A stretch of 32,906 nt of DNA from Cytophagales bacterium (GCA_013297765.1 JAAFID010000018.1:1-32906); one strand, 5' to 3'; shown: positions 24,215-32,684, numbered from the stretch's first letter. Notes: generated from the sequence alone by a model not told the origin. A program made the numbers and translations.

Positions 24215-24343
24215 AATACATTAGTGCAGAAAGAGACTATAGGTAAAGTTAGCATTCCGATAGAAATGTTGAGGGCTGGTGTGTATATTATCAAATTGAC
24301 CAATGATAGTGAAACGGTTACTAATTGTTTTATCAAAGAATAG
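24215..24343 (+). pseudogene. Remnant of a T9SS C-terminal sorting domain
   Basis: An open stretch of 42 codons without a usual start, lying between an in-frame TAA (24212-24214) and TAG (24341-24343), reads NTLVQKETIGKVSIPIEMLR, then AGVYIIKLTNDSETV, and ends NCFIKE. This is the exact pattern of the last half of a type A T9SS sorting domain, close to the tail of the gene just upstream (SGIYTVKIKYN, RFIKE). The cargo domain is missing, so this is the leftover of a deleted or recombined secreted-protein gene. Confidence 0.72.
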
Positions 24344-24367
24344 AATTGATTTTAAATTAAAAATAAT

Positions 24368-25768
24368 ATGAAAAATTTCTTATTGTTTTTATTGCTCCTT
24401 ATAGTAGGGTCAAGTTATTGTCAATCTGTAACCAGCTACGATGCTAGTGGAAATATTTTAGTTGACAGTAAACCATTCTTTCCTTTTGGATGCTATGGAA
24501 TTTTTTGGGAAAATCCTTTATCCGAGAAGCTCAGCTCTCTTGTTGAAATGGGCAAAGCAGGCATAAACATTGTATGCATGGAGGATATTGGCGAAAAGGA
24601 TGGGCCAGGATTCGCCAAAGTGCTGGATGAAGCACAAAAGAACAGTATATATGTCATGATTGGCACTCCCTATGCACCTTATATGAAATGGAGGGCTATG
24701 GAAAGAAAAAAACATCCTGCTACCTTTGGCTATACAATATGTGACGATGCAGACAATGGCAAGTTCACGTTATCAGAATTAGCTACCATTCATTCTGAGA
24801 TTAAGCAAGAGGATCCAAACCACATCACTCATCTAACACTTACAGGTTGGAATAGCACCAGGCGTAGCATGGCTTCGGAATTTATTGCAATTCCTGACCT
24901 TTGCAGTTACCAATGTTATCCCATTTGTAAACATAAAGATGCGGATTTTACAAAATCGAACGCTTTGACTGAAACCTATAAGCGTACTCTGGAATATGTA
25001 TTGGAGGCTGAAAAAGCTAAGAAACCATTCATCATGTTACCACAAACCTTTTCTTGGGGAAGTCAATCCAATAGTCCCTGTTATCCATCCGTTGTTGAGC
25101 TGCGCAACATGATATATTCTGGGCTTGCGGCTGGAGTAAATGGTATTATTAGTTATGACTTTTCTTTTGATTTGGTGAACAATGAGAAATTGTTGTGGGA
25201 GGAATTTTCTAACCTAGCCAAAGATATAAAAAACATAGAAGGATTATTATTTCAAAATAACTTGACTCGGCATATCACTAATGATAATGAATTAATATTC
25301 TCAACCTGGAGAAAAGGCGATAGCACGTTATTTGTCATTGTAAACACCTCTTACAACTCTCCAAAGAATATAAATCAAATGATAAGTTGGGGTCTAGGAA
25401 ATAAATTAATTCCTATTTCAAATCGAATGGATAATGGGCTAACGATTGAGGGAAAAAATATTAAAGGAGTTCTTCAGCCACAGTCTGTACACGTATATGT
25501 CTCCGTGCCCGTCATTACAGACGTTAATGAACACTTACATTATACTCCCTTATCTATTGAATCCAACCCTGCTTTTGCAACATTGCGTATCCTCGGTAAT
25601 ATTTATAATGGTTCTACTTATGAAATATTTTCAATAGAAGGTAGGCTGGTTCAAAAAGGTATCTTGGATGCAGCACTTATTTCAGTGGAAGGCACAGAGC
25701 CAGGAATATACATATTCAAAGCCCAGTCAAAAACTGCAGTAAGCATGTCGAGATTTATAAAACAGTAG
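24368..25768 (+). CDS. Secreted glycoside-hydrolase-like protein with T9SS sorting domain
   Basis: 466 residues. A signal peptide (1-18, ending SSYC) is followed by a region at about 25-300 resembling a glycosidase-type TIM barrel: KPFFPFGCYGIFWE, LVEMGKAGINIVCM, NSIYVMIGTPYAPYMKW, FGYTICDDADNG, DLCSYQCYPI, PFIMLPQTFSWG, and LAAGVNGIISYDFSF. A small beta-sandwich (about 300-380, with ELIFSTWRKGDSTLFVIVNT) follows. The last 75 residues are a T9SS type A-like sorting domain ending EPGIYIFKAQSK and RFIKQ. The pattern resembles clan GH-A families, but I cannot fix the family, and acidic catalytic residues are not certain (D126-D127-D129 lie where an acid/base pair might be). It probably works with the esterase-like gene upstream on an extracellular glycan. 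Confidence 0.78.
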   Translation: MKNFLLFLLLLIVGSSYCQSVTSYDASGNILVDSKPFFPFGCYGIFWENPLSEKLSSLVEMGKAGINIVCMEDIGEKDGPGFAKVLDEAQKNSIYVMIGTPYAPYMKWRAMERKKHPATFGYTICDDADNGKFTLSELATIHSEIKQEDPNHITHLTLTGWNSTRRSMASEFIAIPDLCSYQCYPICKHKDADFTKSNALTETYKRTLEYVLEAEKAKKPFIMLPQTFSWGSQSNSPCYPSVVELRNMIYSGLAAGVNGIISYDFSFDLVNNEKLLWEEFSNLAKDIKNIEGLLFQNNLTRHITNDNELIFSTWRKGDSTLFVIVNTSYNSPKNINQMISWGLGNKLIPISNRMDNGLTIEGKNIKGVLQPQSVHVYVSVPVITDVNEHLHYTPLSIESNPAFATLRILGNIYNGSTYEIFSIEGRLVQKGILDAALISVEGTEPGIYIFKAQSKTAVSMSRFIKQ

Positions 25769-25994
25769 CATTTGTATATTTAAAAGTCAAAAGTGTCATG
25801 CATACAATAAAAATAAAATCTTGCATATACATAGTATTTGTAGCGGCAAATATTGGTGTATAAACTCCCAAAAAATACCATAGCCGACAATGTCAAGGTG
25901 TTGAATTTTGGTTTTCAAAACGATGGTGGTATTACCCGCATCATTACCCTTTGTATGGTAAACCCAAATACCAATAAACCCCATATTTGCATTC

Positions 25995-26339
25995 TCAACT
26001 CGCTTTTGACATCGGGTTGTAAAGGGTAAGCATACGCAGTAATTCTACAAATTCTTTGCCCTCGCTATAGTCGCAGCCTTTGATGGTAAGGGGTTGGCTG
26101 TTTTTTGTATTAATACTTATCTCCACAGAGATAAATTTTGGTTCTGTAATATTAATGGAAACAATGTCTTCGTAGTGTATTTGCTCTAGGGTGGTTTCAT
26201 TGTATTTATTTACACCTATGTAAAAAATACGAAGATCTGTAGCAATAAATAACCCAACGGTGGTATGAAAATTCCCTTCCAAAAGTTTCAGCATGGTTTC
26301 CTCTTTGCCCAGTGCATGAGCCAATGAGTCAAATGCCAA
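25995..26339 (-). CDS. Bacterial PH-domain-like protein
   Basis: 114 residues. The segment GNFHTTVGLFIATDLRIFYI followed by YEDIVSINITEP and an ISINTKNSQPLTIKG strand matches the bacterial pleckstrin-homology-like families (bPH, YokE/SHOCT type), with a C-terminal helix KEFVELLRMLTLYN. Such domains usually act as small cytoplasmic scaffolds. The only start in frame is a TTG at 26339; the upstream frame stops at once. An ATG at 26359 in another frame gives MSEEQV and would join this frame if one base near 26340 were removed, so the true N-terminus may be frameshifted. Downstream is 226 bases without a convincing gene. Confidence 0.65.
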   Translation of the reverse strand: MAFDSLAHALGKEETMLKLLEGNFHTTVGLFIATDLRIFYIGVNKYNETTLEQIHYEDIVSINITEPKFISVEISINTKNSQPLTIKGCDYSEGKEFVELLRMLTLYNPMSKAS

Positions 26340-26390
26340 GCCACCTGTTCCTCACTCATAATTAAAAAAAGTAGCTGGTTGAAGCTTTAT

Positions 26391-27584
26391 TTATTCTATA
26401 GACATTTTTCCTTTGCCTACCATTATACCACTGCTAATGATGGTGTAGGTATATATGCCTTTTTGCAAATCGCCTTTTTGTAAGAGTTCATTGCTGTTGA
26501 TTTGGGTGTATTTCTTTACATTCTTCCCATTGATGTCAAATAGCAATACATCTACTACAGGGTGCTTGCTGTGGTCTAGCTGTAAACTAAACTCATTGAC
26601 AATAGGCTGAGGCACTATAGATGCAGAGGCTGTAGCCAATTCCTGGTTTTCTACAGCGGTAATGGTACGATTGGCCACCGATTTCACATAATTAACCAAA
26701 GCATCATTTTGTGCAGTGGCTTTAATGTTGGCTGGCAGTTTTCTCAAATACCATTTTACCCTCCAGCTTGCGGTGCTATTGGCAGGAATAGAGGTGTATG
26801 GCCCTTGCAACTCATAAGACAAATAACTATTGTCGTCTCTGATAAATACTTTAATCTCGTTCTCGCTAGGTGCTTGTTTGTCTGCTGGTGTATCTTTAAA
26901 TTTTTTGATAAATACCACTCCGCCATTCTGCACATTAGCATACCAGCCTTCTGCACCGTCGCTGCGGAAACTACCGCCTTTATTGGTGGTTACTTTAGCT
27001 GAATCGTGGTCGTACCACACAATACCGTTTTTGGTCGTTGTCCATTTGGCCATATCAGTACCTGTACCAGAACCAATGGGATAAAAAATTAAACCGCCAG
27101 AGGTTATTTTTGTTACTTCCCAGCCACATACCATTCTTGGTTTAGAGTCGGTATTTTTAATGATGTAATCAATAACCACTGAAGTATCGGCAGCAGAAAC
27201 GGATATTTTTTTCATTACCGACATTTTCAAAGCCGCTTCCTCCTTGCCTACCAGCATTATTTTGTTGCTGTCTATCGAGGCTGTGTAGGGCTGGTTGTCA
27301 ATATTTGGTGGTGGTGGCCAGTTCCAAATCGATTGTGGGGCTGGTTGCAAGGAAGAACCGAAGTCGTTGTCGTTTCCGTTCAATTTTTTCTTTTGCGTTT
27401 CCGCAGTGCCTAGTTTGAAAGAGGTAATTCGCCCACCTACTGCGGGGTCTACTTCTAGGCTCATTCCAGCGAAATTGAGATAATATTTGCCATTGGTAGT
27501 GGTGGGTGCTACGTCGCCCACTTGAGCGAGTGCAGGAAAAGCAATGGCAGCAGCCAAAGCCACGGTAGTGGATAGTTTTTTCAT
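26391..27584 (-). CDS. Secreted DUF4380 protein with T9SS sorting domain
   Basis: 397 residues. Signal peptide (1-20, ending PALA). Residues about 33-305 form a beta-sandwich of the DUF4380 type, related in fold to galactose mutarotases: LEVDPAVGGRITSFKLG, GSSLQPAPQSIWNWPPPPNI, VMKKISVSAADTSVVIDYII, then NTDSKPRMVCGWEVTKI, and WRVKWYLRKLP. The last 75 residues are a T9SS sorting domain (IVNEFSLQLDHSKHP, VLLFDINGKNV, LQKGIYTYTIISSG, ending KMSIE). A role in binding or modifying an extracellular carbohydrate is inferred from the fold only. A 10-bp inverted repeat (27585-27623) abuts the ATG. It lies 51 bases downstream of purE on the same strand but is functionally unrelated. Confidence 0.85.
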   Translation of the reverse strand: MKKLSTTVALAAAIAFPALAQVGDVAPTTTNGKYYLNFAGMSLEVDPAVGGRITSFKLGTAETQKKKLNGNDNDFGSSLQPAPQSIWNWPPPPNIDNQPYTASIDSNKIMLVGKEEAALKMSVMKKISVSAADTSVVIDYIIKNTDSKPRMVCGWEVTKITSGGLIFYPIGSGTGTDMAKWTTTKNGIVWYDHDSAKVTTNKGGSFRSDGAEGWYANVQNGGVVFIKKFKDTPADKQAPSENEIKVFIRDDNSYLSYELQGPYTSIPANSTASWRVKWYLRKLPANIKATAQNDALVNYVKSVANRTITAVENQELATASASIVPQPIVNEFSLQLDHSKHPVVDVLLFDINGKNVKKYTQINSNELLQKGDLQKGIYTYTIISSGIMVGKGKMSIE

Positions 27585-27623
27585 AAATTAGATTGTGGTT
27601 AATAAAGCAATATAATCTAATTT
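27585..27623 (-). promoter_or_regulatory. Inverted repeat abutting the DUF4380 start codon
   Basis: Perfect 10-bp repeat, AAATTAGATT (27585-27594) and AATCTAATTT (27614-27623), with a 19-base loop. On the minus strand its second arm ends at the base before the ATG. It could be a protein-binding dyad or a translation-gating hairpin. Confidence 0.4.
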
Positions 27624-27635
27624 ATTCAAACAATA

Positions 27636-28148
27636 TTACAATAATGCTTTAAATCCTTTTTGGTTTAATCCAAGAACAGAGGCTTCTACTTTTTCTTTCA
27701 ATGAGGTTTTATAAGCTACTAATTTTTGACTTACTGCCTCATCAAAAGCACCAATAATCTGTGCGGCCAATATCCCTGCATTGAGTGCACCATTGAGTGC
27801 TACGGTAGCTACGGGAACGCCACCTGGCATTTGCAAAATAGACAATACCGAATCCCAGCCATCAATTGAATTGCTAGATTTTACGGGAACGCCTATTACT
27901 GGCAATGTAGTCAATGATGCGACCATACCTGGTAAGTGTGCCGCACCACCTGCACCAGCAATAATTACCTTTAGCCCTTTTTTACTAGCCTCTTGTGCAT
28001 ACTCGACCATGCGTAAAGGAGTGCGGTGAGCAGATACAATGCTGATTTCATAAGCAATATTCATTTGCTCTAAAAATAAAGCAGCTTCTGACATGATTTT
28101 TAAATCGGACTGGCTGCCCATGATGATGCCTACTAACGGTTTTTCCAT
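27636..28148 (-). CDS. purE: N5-carboxyaminoimidazole ribonucleotide mutase
   Basis: 170 residues. Moves the carboxyl group from N5 to C4 of aminoimidazole ribonucleotide in purine synthesis. Class I PurE landmarks: MGSQSDLKIM (10-19), SAHRTP with H41 (39-44), AGAGGAAHLPGM (64-75), and ILQMPGGVPVATV (104-116). The presence of PurK, six bases upstream in the same operon, confirms the class I, N5-CAIR-using type. Confidence 0.97.
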   Translation of the reverse strand: MEKPLVGIIMGSQSDLKIMSEAALFLEQMNIAYEISIVSAHRTPLRMVEYAQEASKKGLKVIIAGAGGAAHLPGMVASLTTLPVIGVPVKSSNSIDGWDSVLSILQMPGGVPVATVALNGALNAGILAAQIIGAFDEAVSQKLVAYKTSLKEKVEASVLGLNQKGFKALL

Positions 28149-28154
28149 AGGAAT

Positions 28155-29288
28155 TTATGCTTCTACTTTGATAATTTTTTTGATGTATTCTGCTTTAATT
28201 TTTAATGCTTCAATAGTATCCTCAAGTATGGTTACGTGTCCCATTTTGCGGAAGGGTTTGGTATATTTTTTACCATAAATAAATGGAAATACCCCAGTAA
28301 TGGAAAGTGCATGTTCTATACCTTTGTATTGGGCTATCCCATTAAACCCTGGTTCGCCTAGTAAATTGACCATAGCAGCAGGTTTTATTTGCATGGTACT
28401 GCCAAGTGGCAGATCAAGAATAGCACGTAGGTGCTGTTCATATTGCGAGGTATAATTGCCTCTAATAGTTTGGTGACCGCTATTGTGTGGGCGTGGGGCG
28501 ACCTCGTTTACCAATAGTTGACCATCGTGGGTTAAAAACATTTCGACGGCAAGCAAACCTACCATTTCTAATTTTTCTATGACCTGGATGGCAATAGTTT
28601 TAGCCTCCTCTTCAATCTCTTTAGCAATATCTGCTGGAGAAAATAAGAACTCAACGAGATTTTGCACAGGGTGAAATACCATTTCTACCACAGGATACAC
28701 CATCACCTCGCCTTTGGGGCTGCGGGCAACTATTACCGAAAGTTCTTTGGCAAATTTTACTTCTTTCTCTAATAGCCCTTCTCCATCCAATGCTTTTGCA
28801 ATGTCTGCAACCGAACGAATGGCCTGCACCCCCCTGCCGTCGTAGCCCGAGGTTCCTAATTTTTGAAAAACTGGAAATAAATGCTGGTGTTGCTCTATTT
28901 CCGATTTGTTTTTGATGAGCACAAAATCAGAAGTCGGTATTTGATGGTCTTTGAAAAATTGTTTTTGAATACGCTTATCTTGTATAATGCGGATTACGCG
29001 AGGTTGAGGATATACTTTTGTGCCTTCTTGCTCTAATTTTTCTAGTGCATTGACATTGATATTTTCAATTTCGATAGTGAGCAAATCTTTGCCTTTGCCA
29101 AAATTATACACAGTGTCGTAATCGGTGAGGCTGCCTTGGGTAAATGAAGAGGCGTAAGGTACGCACGATGCCTCGCCATCTGGATCAAGTATTGATGGAT
29201 GCAGATTGAAGTCTAGGCAAGCCTGTACCAGCATTCGCCCTAGTTGGCCACCGCCTATGATTCCGAATTTTAGGTTTTGATAAAACAT
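28155..29288 (-). CDS. purK: N5-carboxyaminoimidazole ribonucleotide synthetase
   Basis: 377 residues, the normal length. An ATP-grasp enzyme that carboxylates aminoimidazole ribonucleotide with ATP and bicarbonate, feeding PurE. N-terminal pre-grasp domain: FGIIGGGQLGRMLVQACLDF (8-27). The central segment KLGTSGYDGRGVQ is the ATP-binding glycine-rich loop. The metal-binding EMFLTHDGQLLVNEVAPRPH, followed by NSGHQTI, completes the active site. It lies first in the purK-purE operon. A -7-like element lies 20 bases upstream of the ATG at 29288. Confidence 0.97.
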   Translation of the reverse strand: MFYQNLKFGIIGGGQLGRMLVQACLDFNLHPSILDPDGEASCVPYASSFTQGSLTDYDTVYNFGKGKDLLTIEIENINVNALEKLEQEGTKVYPQPRVIRIIQDKRIQKQFFKDHQIPTSDFVLIKNKSEIEQHQHLFPVFQKLGTSGYDGRGVQAIRSVADIAKALDGEGLLEKEVKFAKELSVIVARSPKGEVMVYPVVEMVFHPVQNLVEFLFSPADIAKEIEEEAKTIAIQVIEKLEMVGLLAVEMFLTHDGQLLVNEVAPRPHNSGHQTIRGNYTSQYEQHLRAILDLPLGSTMQIKPAAMVNLLGEPGFNGIAQYKGIEHALSITGVFPFIYGKKYTKPFRKMGHVTILEDTIEALKIKAEYIKKIIKVEA

Positions 29289-29307
29289 ATTTGTAATAAT
29301 GTAAATG

Positions 29308-29315
29308 CAAAAATA
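29308..29315 (-). promoter_or_regulatory. Candidate -7 element of the purK-purE operon
   Basis: TATTTTTG on the minus strand, an exact match to TAnnTTTG, 19 bases before the purK ATG, implying a short leader. No TTG lies at the ideal -33 position. Confidence 0.45.
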
Positions 29316-29345
29316 GGAATCAAAATCATAATAACCCGATTGCTG

Positions 29346-29386
29346 TAAAAAAAGAAACTCTGACTACCGCATTGCGATAGCCAGAG
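29346..29386 (-). terminator. Intrinsic terminator of the porin gene
   Basis: Hairpin between 29358-29371 and 29373-29386 with two positions that are A-C mismatches on the plus strand but G-U pairs on the minus strand, followed on the minus strand by TTTCTTTTTTT. It lies about 40 bases after the porin stop and before the purK promoter. Confidence 0.75.
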
Positions 29387-29426
29387 CCTTTAACTAACCA
29401 TATAAAAAATAAACAGCTGTTTCTTT

Positions 29427-30809
29427 TTAAAATTTGTACACAAATGCACAACCAAGAGTCATTTGTTGCATAGAGGATATGAATTTACCATCAGCATCTT
29501 TTTCTTTTGTTTCGTAATAATAAATTCCATTTTCTTTGCCTTTTGAATCTGCGGGATTTGTACCAAACCTTGTTGGTGAAGTATCTAATCTAAATTCTGG
29601 CTTTACAATTAAGTGTCCATTTGCAAGGGTAATTGGGGCAGTTATTGTCAAAGAATTGTTTGTTGCACCAAAATATCTAACGAAATATTTATCTTGAAAA
29701 TGCTCAAATCTTGCACCTATGCCAATCATATCCGTAATTTGATAATTTGCATATACTGCAACACCGCCCCATGGCAAGAAAGTCATTGTTGAATCTGTAC
29801 CTTCAGCAATTCTAGCAGCTTTAGCTGAGGCTTTGAATGTAGAATCTCCCACATACATACCCCAAGCAGCATTAACTCCTAAGTAAAACTTATCTGTTAT
29901 TTGATAACCAGTTGTTAAATCCCAAAGATGTCTGCTGAACTTACCACCGCCAAACACTGTGGCAGGATAATAATCATTGCTTACTCGCTTTCCTGCAATG
30001 TTATTATTTGATTTAAAACCATCATCATTAGTTCCTCCTATATAATTTATGTAAATATTAAATCCATCGGCAGGTTTTAAAAATAATTGTGCTATAGCGG
30101 ATTTTTGTGTCTTCCAGTCAGTCATTCCATCCCAGTTATTAACTATACCCACCATCAAACCAAAATTGTCCGTGAAAGCATAATTTGCTTTTGCACCCAC
30201 ATGGTAGAAAGGGCCGTTGTTGAATAGATTAGATAATGAATAATGGTAATTTACAGGGGCATCAATAACTTCGTAACCGACATGAGTTCCAAATTGACCA
30301 ACCGTAAATGATAGTTTAGATGTTGCTTTGTAAGTCCAATAAGCTTGTTTTATTGAAATTCCAGATCCGTATAAAGATTTTTGGTAAAAGTTTGAAGGAG
30401 AGAATGCTCCTGCACCAAAATTAGTTTGATTTCCAAAGTTTCCCAATTCAGCATTTGGCCCAAAAGTTAAATCAATGACCATGTCTGATTTTTTGTTTGA
30501 ATACATTGCTTTTAATTGAACTAAACCTAAAGCAAATTGATTAGTTAATCTATCAAATGCCCTACCTGCTGGATAACCGCCTAAAATACCAACCCCATCT
30601 GGAGTTAAGGGTGTTATTGAACCTGGTGTAATATCCTGTTGATTCCCCATCAAATTACCTGAAGGATTTCCTTTTAATGAGGTCAAGTAATAAGAATCGA
30701 TATAGCCAGATAAAGTTAATTTTCCTTCGTCGGTACTATCTGTTTGTGCTGTGGCTGTAAAGCCTAAAAACAAAAAAGTACAAATCGCAATCAGTTTTAA
30801 TTTTAGCAT
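29427..30809 (-). CDS. Outer-membrane porin-like beta-barrel (OmpL/BBP2 type)
   Basis: 460 residues from the chosen start. The ATG at 30809 opens MLKLKLIAICTFLFLGFTAT, a clean signal peptide; an ATG at 30866 in frame would add 19 residues ahead of it and is less likely. The mature part is a series of amphipathic strands with YIDSYYLTSLKG near the start, SIKQAYWTYKATSKLSFTVG, QFGTHVGYEV, FGLMVGIVNNWDG, NIYINYIGGTNDDG, and a C-terminal FVYKF, the aromatic end typical of BAM substrates. It resembles the putative beta-barrel porin-2 family, whose members act as diffusion channels. Transported solute unknown. It stands alone, with its own terminator and a long AT-rich upstream region. Confidence 0.85.
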   Translation of the reverse strand: MLKLKLIAICTFLFLGFTATAQTDSTDEGKLTLSGYIDSYYLTSLKGNPSGNLMGNQQDITPGSITPLTPDGVGILGGYPAGRAFDRLTNQFALGLVQLKAMYSNKKSDMVIDLTFGPNAELGNFGNQTNFGAGAFSPSNFYQKSLYGSGISIKQAYWTYKATSKLSFTVGQFGTHVGYEVIDAPVNYHYSLSNLFNNGPFYHVGAKANYAFTDNFGLMVGIVNNWDGMTDWKTQKSAIAQLFLKPADGFNIYINYIGGTNDDGFKSNNNIAGKRVSNDYYPATVFGGGKFSRHLWDLTTGYQITDKFYLGVNAAWGMYVGDSTFKASAKAARIAEGTDSTMTFLPWGGVAVYANYQITDMIGIGARFEHFQDKYFVRYFGATNNSLTITAPITLANGHLIVKPEFRLDTSPTRFGTNPADSKGKENGIYYYETKEKDADGKFISSMQQMTLGCAFVYKF

Positions 30810-31325
30810 AAATTTGTTCGTTAAAGTGAGTAAAATTGTATTAAAATTATAATTAAAGTTGTTCAAGAATAACAGACATGATTAAATAACTACGAATAGT
30901 TATAAATGAACATAAGTAAAAATACGTATCCACAATATTAAATACAACCAATATGCCTTATATTTTTTAATATTTATTGTTTAATGATGTTTTTTATGGC
31001 CAAAGTGCTATTTATTTGCACTTACTACAGATTTGATGGTTCAATTTTGGCAAAAAATATAAAGTTGCATTATTTCCTAGCTGCAAAATTATTTTAAAAG
31101 GTGTAATAAATTTATTGAAAATATGATTTTACATTTCGCATATAGACATGTTATATCTAATTAATGTTGACATAGTAAAATATGAGGTTAAAATTTTAAG
31201 TATATTTAGACAAATACTATACAAATATTTAATATGCCTATTAATTTCTATGTTAAAACTTTTTATTTAGCATTGGATAAGTGGTCTAGGAAAAATACAT
31301 TTTATGGCGGTAGTTGCTCAAATTA
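30810..31325. other. 516-base AT-rich spacer upstream of the porin gene
   Basis: No gene found. It contains a perfect 7-bp dyad, ATAACTA-cgaa-TAGTTAT, at 30886-30903, about 80 bases before the porin ATG, which could be an operator. A minus-strand TAATTTTG at 31084-31091 matches the -7 consensus but is far from the gene and has no -33 partner. I see nothing else. Confidence 0.4.
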
Positions 31326-31787
31326 CTAAAATTGAAAATCGTCCAACGATACTTTCTTTTTCAAATCTACAGCTATTGTTTTGGGGAGATAGCCTGCCTT
31401 AATTTTTATAGATCCCTTTAGCTGTGCTTCTACATTTCCCATAATCATAATGGATGGCAATGCCGATACTACTTTTGCAGCATCGGGTACTAGTGTAAGG
31501 GTATATATTTGATTAGATTTCTTGGGCAACCGCAATTGCTCTTCAATGCGTATTTCGCCAACATCATTGCCATTGATATAAGCCCTCACATTTTGCTTTT
31601 TTAGCGATATAGCGTAGTTGTTAGGGTTTTCTATTCCTAATTCTATTTGAATCTTTACCGAGGTAAAAGTAACACTTAGTGGCTTGATGCTTTTAATATC
31701 GGTTGCACGAATATCTTTGTAAGTCATGCACGCATTGCAACACAATAGTACTAGTGCAACTGAAAGGAACAAATTTATCTTTTTCAT
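31326..31787 (-). CDS. LEA type 2 (water-stress/WHy-like) lipoprotein
   Basis: 153 residues. The N-terminus MKKINLFLSVALVLLCCNAC forms a lipoprotein-type signal; the lipidated cysteine is C16 or C20, so the exact cut is uncertain. The mature domain is a beta-sandwich of the LEA14/WHy type: SVTFTSVKIQIELGIENPN, then YAISLKKQNVRAYINGNDVG, LRLPKKSNQIYTLTL and a final KKKVSLDDFQF. The NPNNY segment and the alternating strands are the usual cues. The ATG at 31787 was chosen over one at 31811 because a -7 element overlaps the latter. It is divergent from the phosphatase gene. Its role is unknown; related eukaryotic proteins are linked to desiccation tolerance. Confidence 0.78.
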   Translation of the reverse strand: MKKINLFLSVALVLLCCNACMTYKDIRATDIKSIKPLSVTFTSVKIQIELGIENPNNYAISLKKQNVRAYINGNDVGEIRIEEQLRLPKKSNQIYTLTLVPDAAKVVSALPSIMIMGNVEAQLKGSIKIKAGYLPKTIAVDLKKKVSLDDFQF

Positions 31788-31808
31788 AAGAATTGGTTTT
31801 TGTAACAT

Positions 31809-31816
31809 CAAATTTA
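31809..31816 (-). promoter_or_regulatory. Candidate -7 element of the LEA-type lipoprotein gene
   Basis: TAAATTTG on the minus strand, an exact match to TAnnTTTG, 21 bases before the ATG at 31787. It lies over the alternative ATG at 31811, which supports the shorter protein. Confidence 0.4.
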
Positions 31817-31874
31817 ACTATAATTATACATCGGTAGGTCACTATCACATTTAATACATTAATGCTCACTTTAG

Positions 31875-32561
31875 ATGAAAAAATATGCCCTTACAGATAT
31901 TCATGGATGTATCAAAACTTTGCAAAAAATGCTCGAAGAGGTTTTGCCTGCTCACCCTGATACTACTTACTATTTCCTAGGAGATTATATTAATAAAGGC
32001 TCTGAGAGTAAAGCAACTTTGGATTATCTGCTGCAATTTTCTCAGCAACATGAATGTGTTTTTTTGAGAGGCAACCATGAGCAATTGGTGCTAGATGCAC
32101 AATTACAATTACCACCTGATGAAAGTCGAATGCCTATAATAGAACCCATATTAAAAAGTTTTGGCATCAATCATTTGCGTGAAATGCCACTGCAATACCT
32201 AGATTTTATAAGGGAAATGAAATATTTTCAAGAACTAGACCATTGCTTGCTGGTTCATGCAGGATTTAATTTTGAAAATGAGAATATTTTTGAAGACACC
32301 TCGGCCATGCTAAACACAAAACAAATGAGGTATGATGTAGTAAAAGCAAAGGGGAAAACAATTGTACATGGGCATATTCCTTGCCATGTTGCACAATTAA
32401 AATTACAGATTGCCACACATTCCCCCATCATAAGCCTAGACACTGGCTGCGTGTATCGACACAACCAAGAATTAAGTACCCTTACCGCCATAGATTTGGA
32501 TACTTTAAAATGCTATTTTCAAGAGAATATTGAGAGTGAGTATGAGATTGGGAAAAGGTAA
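31875..32561 (+). CDS. PPP-family metallophosphatase (Ser/Thr phosphatase or ApaH-like)
   Basis: 228 residues. It has the di-metal PPP-family signature in full: D8 and H10 in LTDIHG, D37 in FLGDYINKG, N67-H68-E69 in LRGNHEQ, H128 in LVHAG and H165 in IVHGHIP. The second motif reads GDYINKG in place of the usual GDYVDRG. PPP enzymes of this size in bacteria dephosphorylate phosphoproteins (PrpA/PrpB-like) or split diadenosine polyphosphates (ApaH-like). The sequence does not decide between these. No signal peptide, so cytoplasmic. It is a single gene with a hairpin terminator at 32601. Confidence 0.92.
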   Translation: MKKYALTDIHGCIKTLQKMLEEVLPAHPDTTYYFLGDYINKGSESKATLDYLLQFSQQHECVFLRGNHEQLVLDAQLQLPPDESRMPIIEPILKSFGINHLREMPLQYLDFIREMKYFQELDHCLLVHAGFNFENENIFEDTSAMLNTKQMRYDVVKAKGKTIVHGHIPCHVAQLKLQIATHSPIISLDTGCVYRHNQELSTLTAIDLDTLKCYFQENIESEYEIGKR

Positions 32562-32600
32562 AAATTATACTAAATCTATGCGACAATGTATAATCTTTGA

Positions 32601-32625
32601 TTTAGTGGCTTGCAAAGCCACTAAA
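32601..32625 (+). terminator. Intrinsic terminator of the phosphatase gene
   Basis: Perfect 11-bp stem, TTTAGTGGCTT (32601-32611) with AAGCCACTAAA (32615-32625), a three-base loop, then TATTTTAAT. It lies 40 bases after the stop. Confidence 0.7.
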
Positions 32626-32637
32626 TATTTTAATACA

Positions 32638-32684
32638 ATTTGTATGTAATACGGCATTATTTACATAATGCGTATGCAACAAAT
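32638..32684. repeat. Long imperfect palindrome
   Basis: Arms pair as ATTTGT (32638-32643) with ACAAAT (32679-32684), then TG and ATAC with bulges, then GCATTAT (32654-32660) with ATAATGC (32665-32671) around a TTAC loop. No T-run follows. It may be an REP-like or small mobile-element remnant. Confidence 0.4.

Noticed and set aside
25796-25984. Minus-strand 62-codon frame beginning MGFIGIWVYHTKGND, including VGYGIFWE, which resembles the CYGIFWE of the glycosidase-like protein at 24368
   Set aside because: The shared short word is encoded on opposite strands over only about 20 bases with mismatches, and the frame ends in a low-complexity hydrophobic stretch. No family is recognisable and it may be chance, so it is not listed as a gene.
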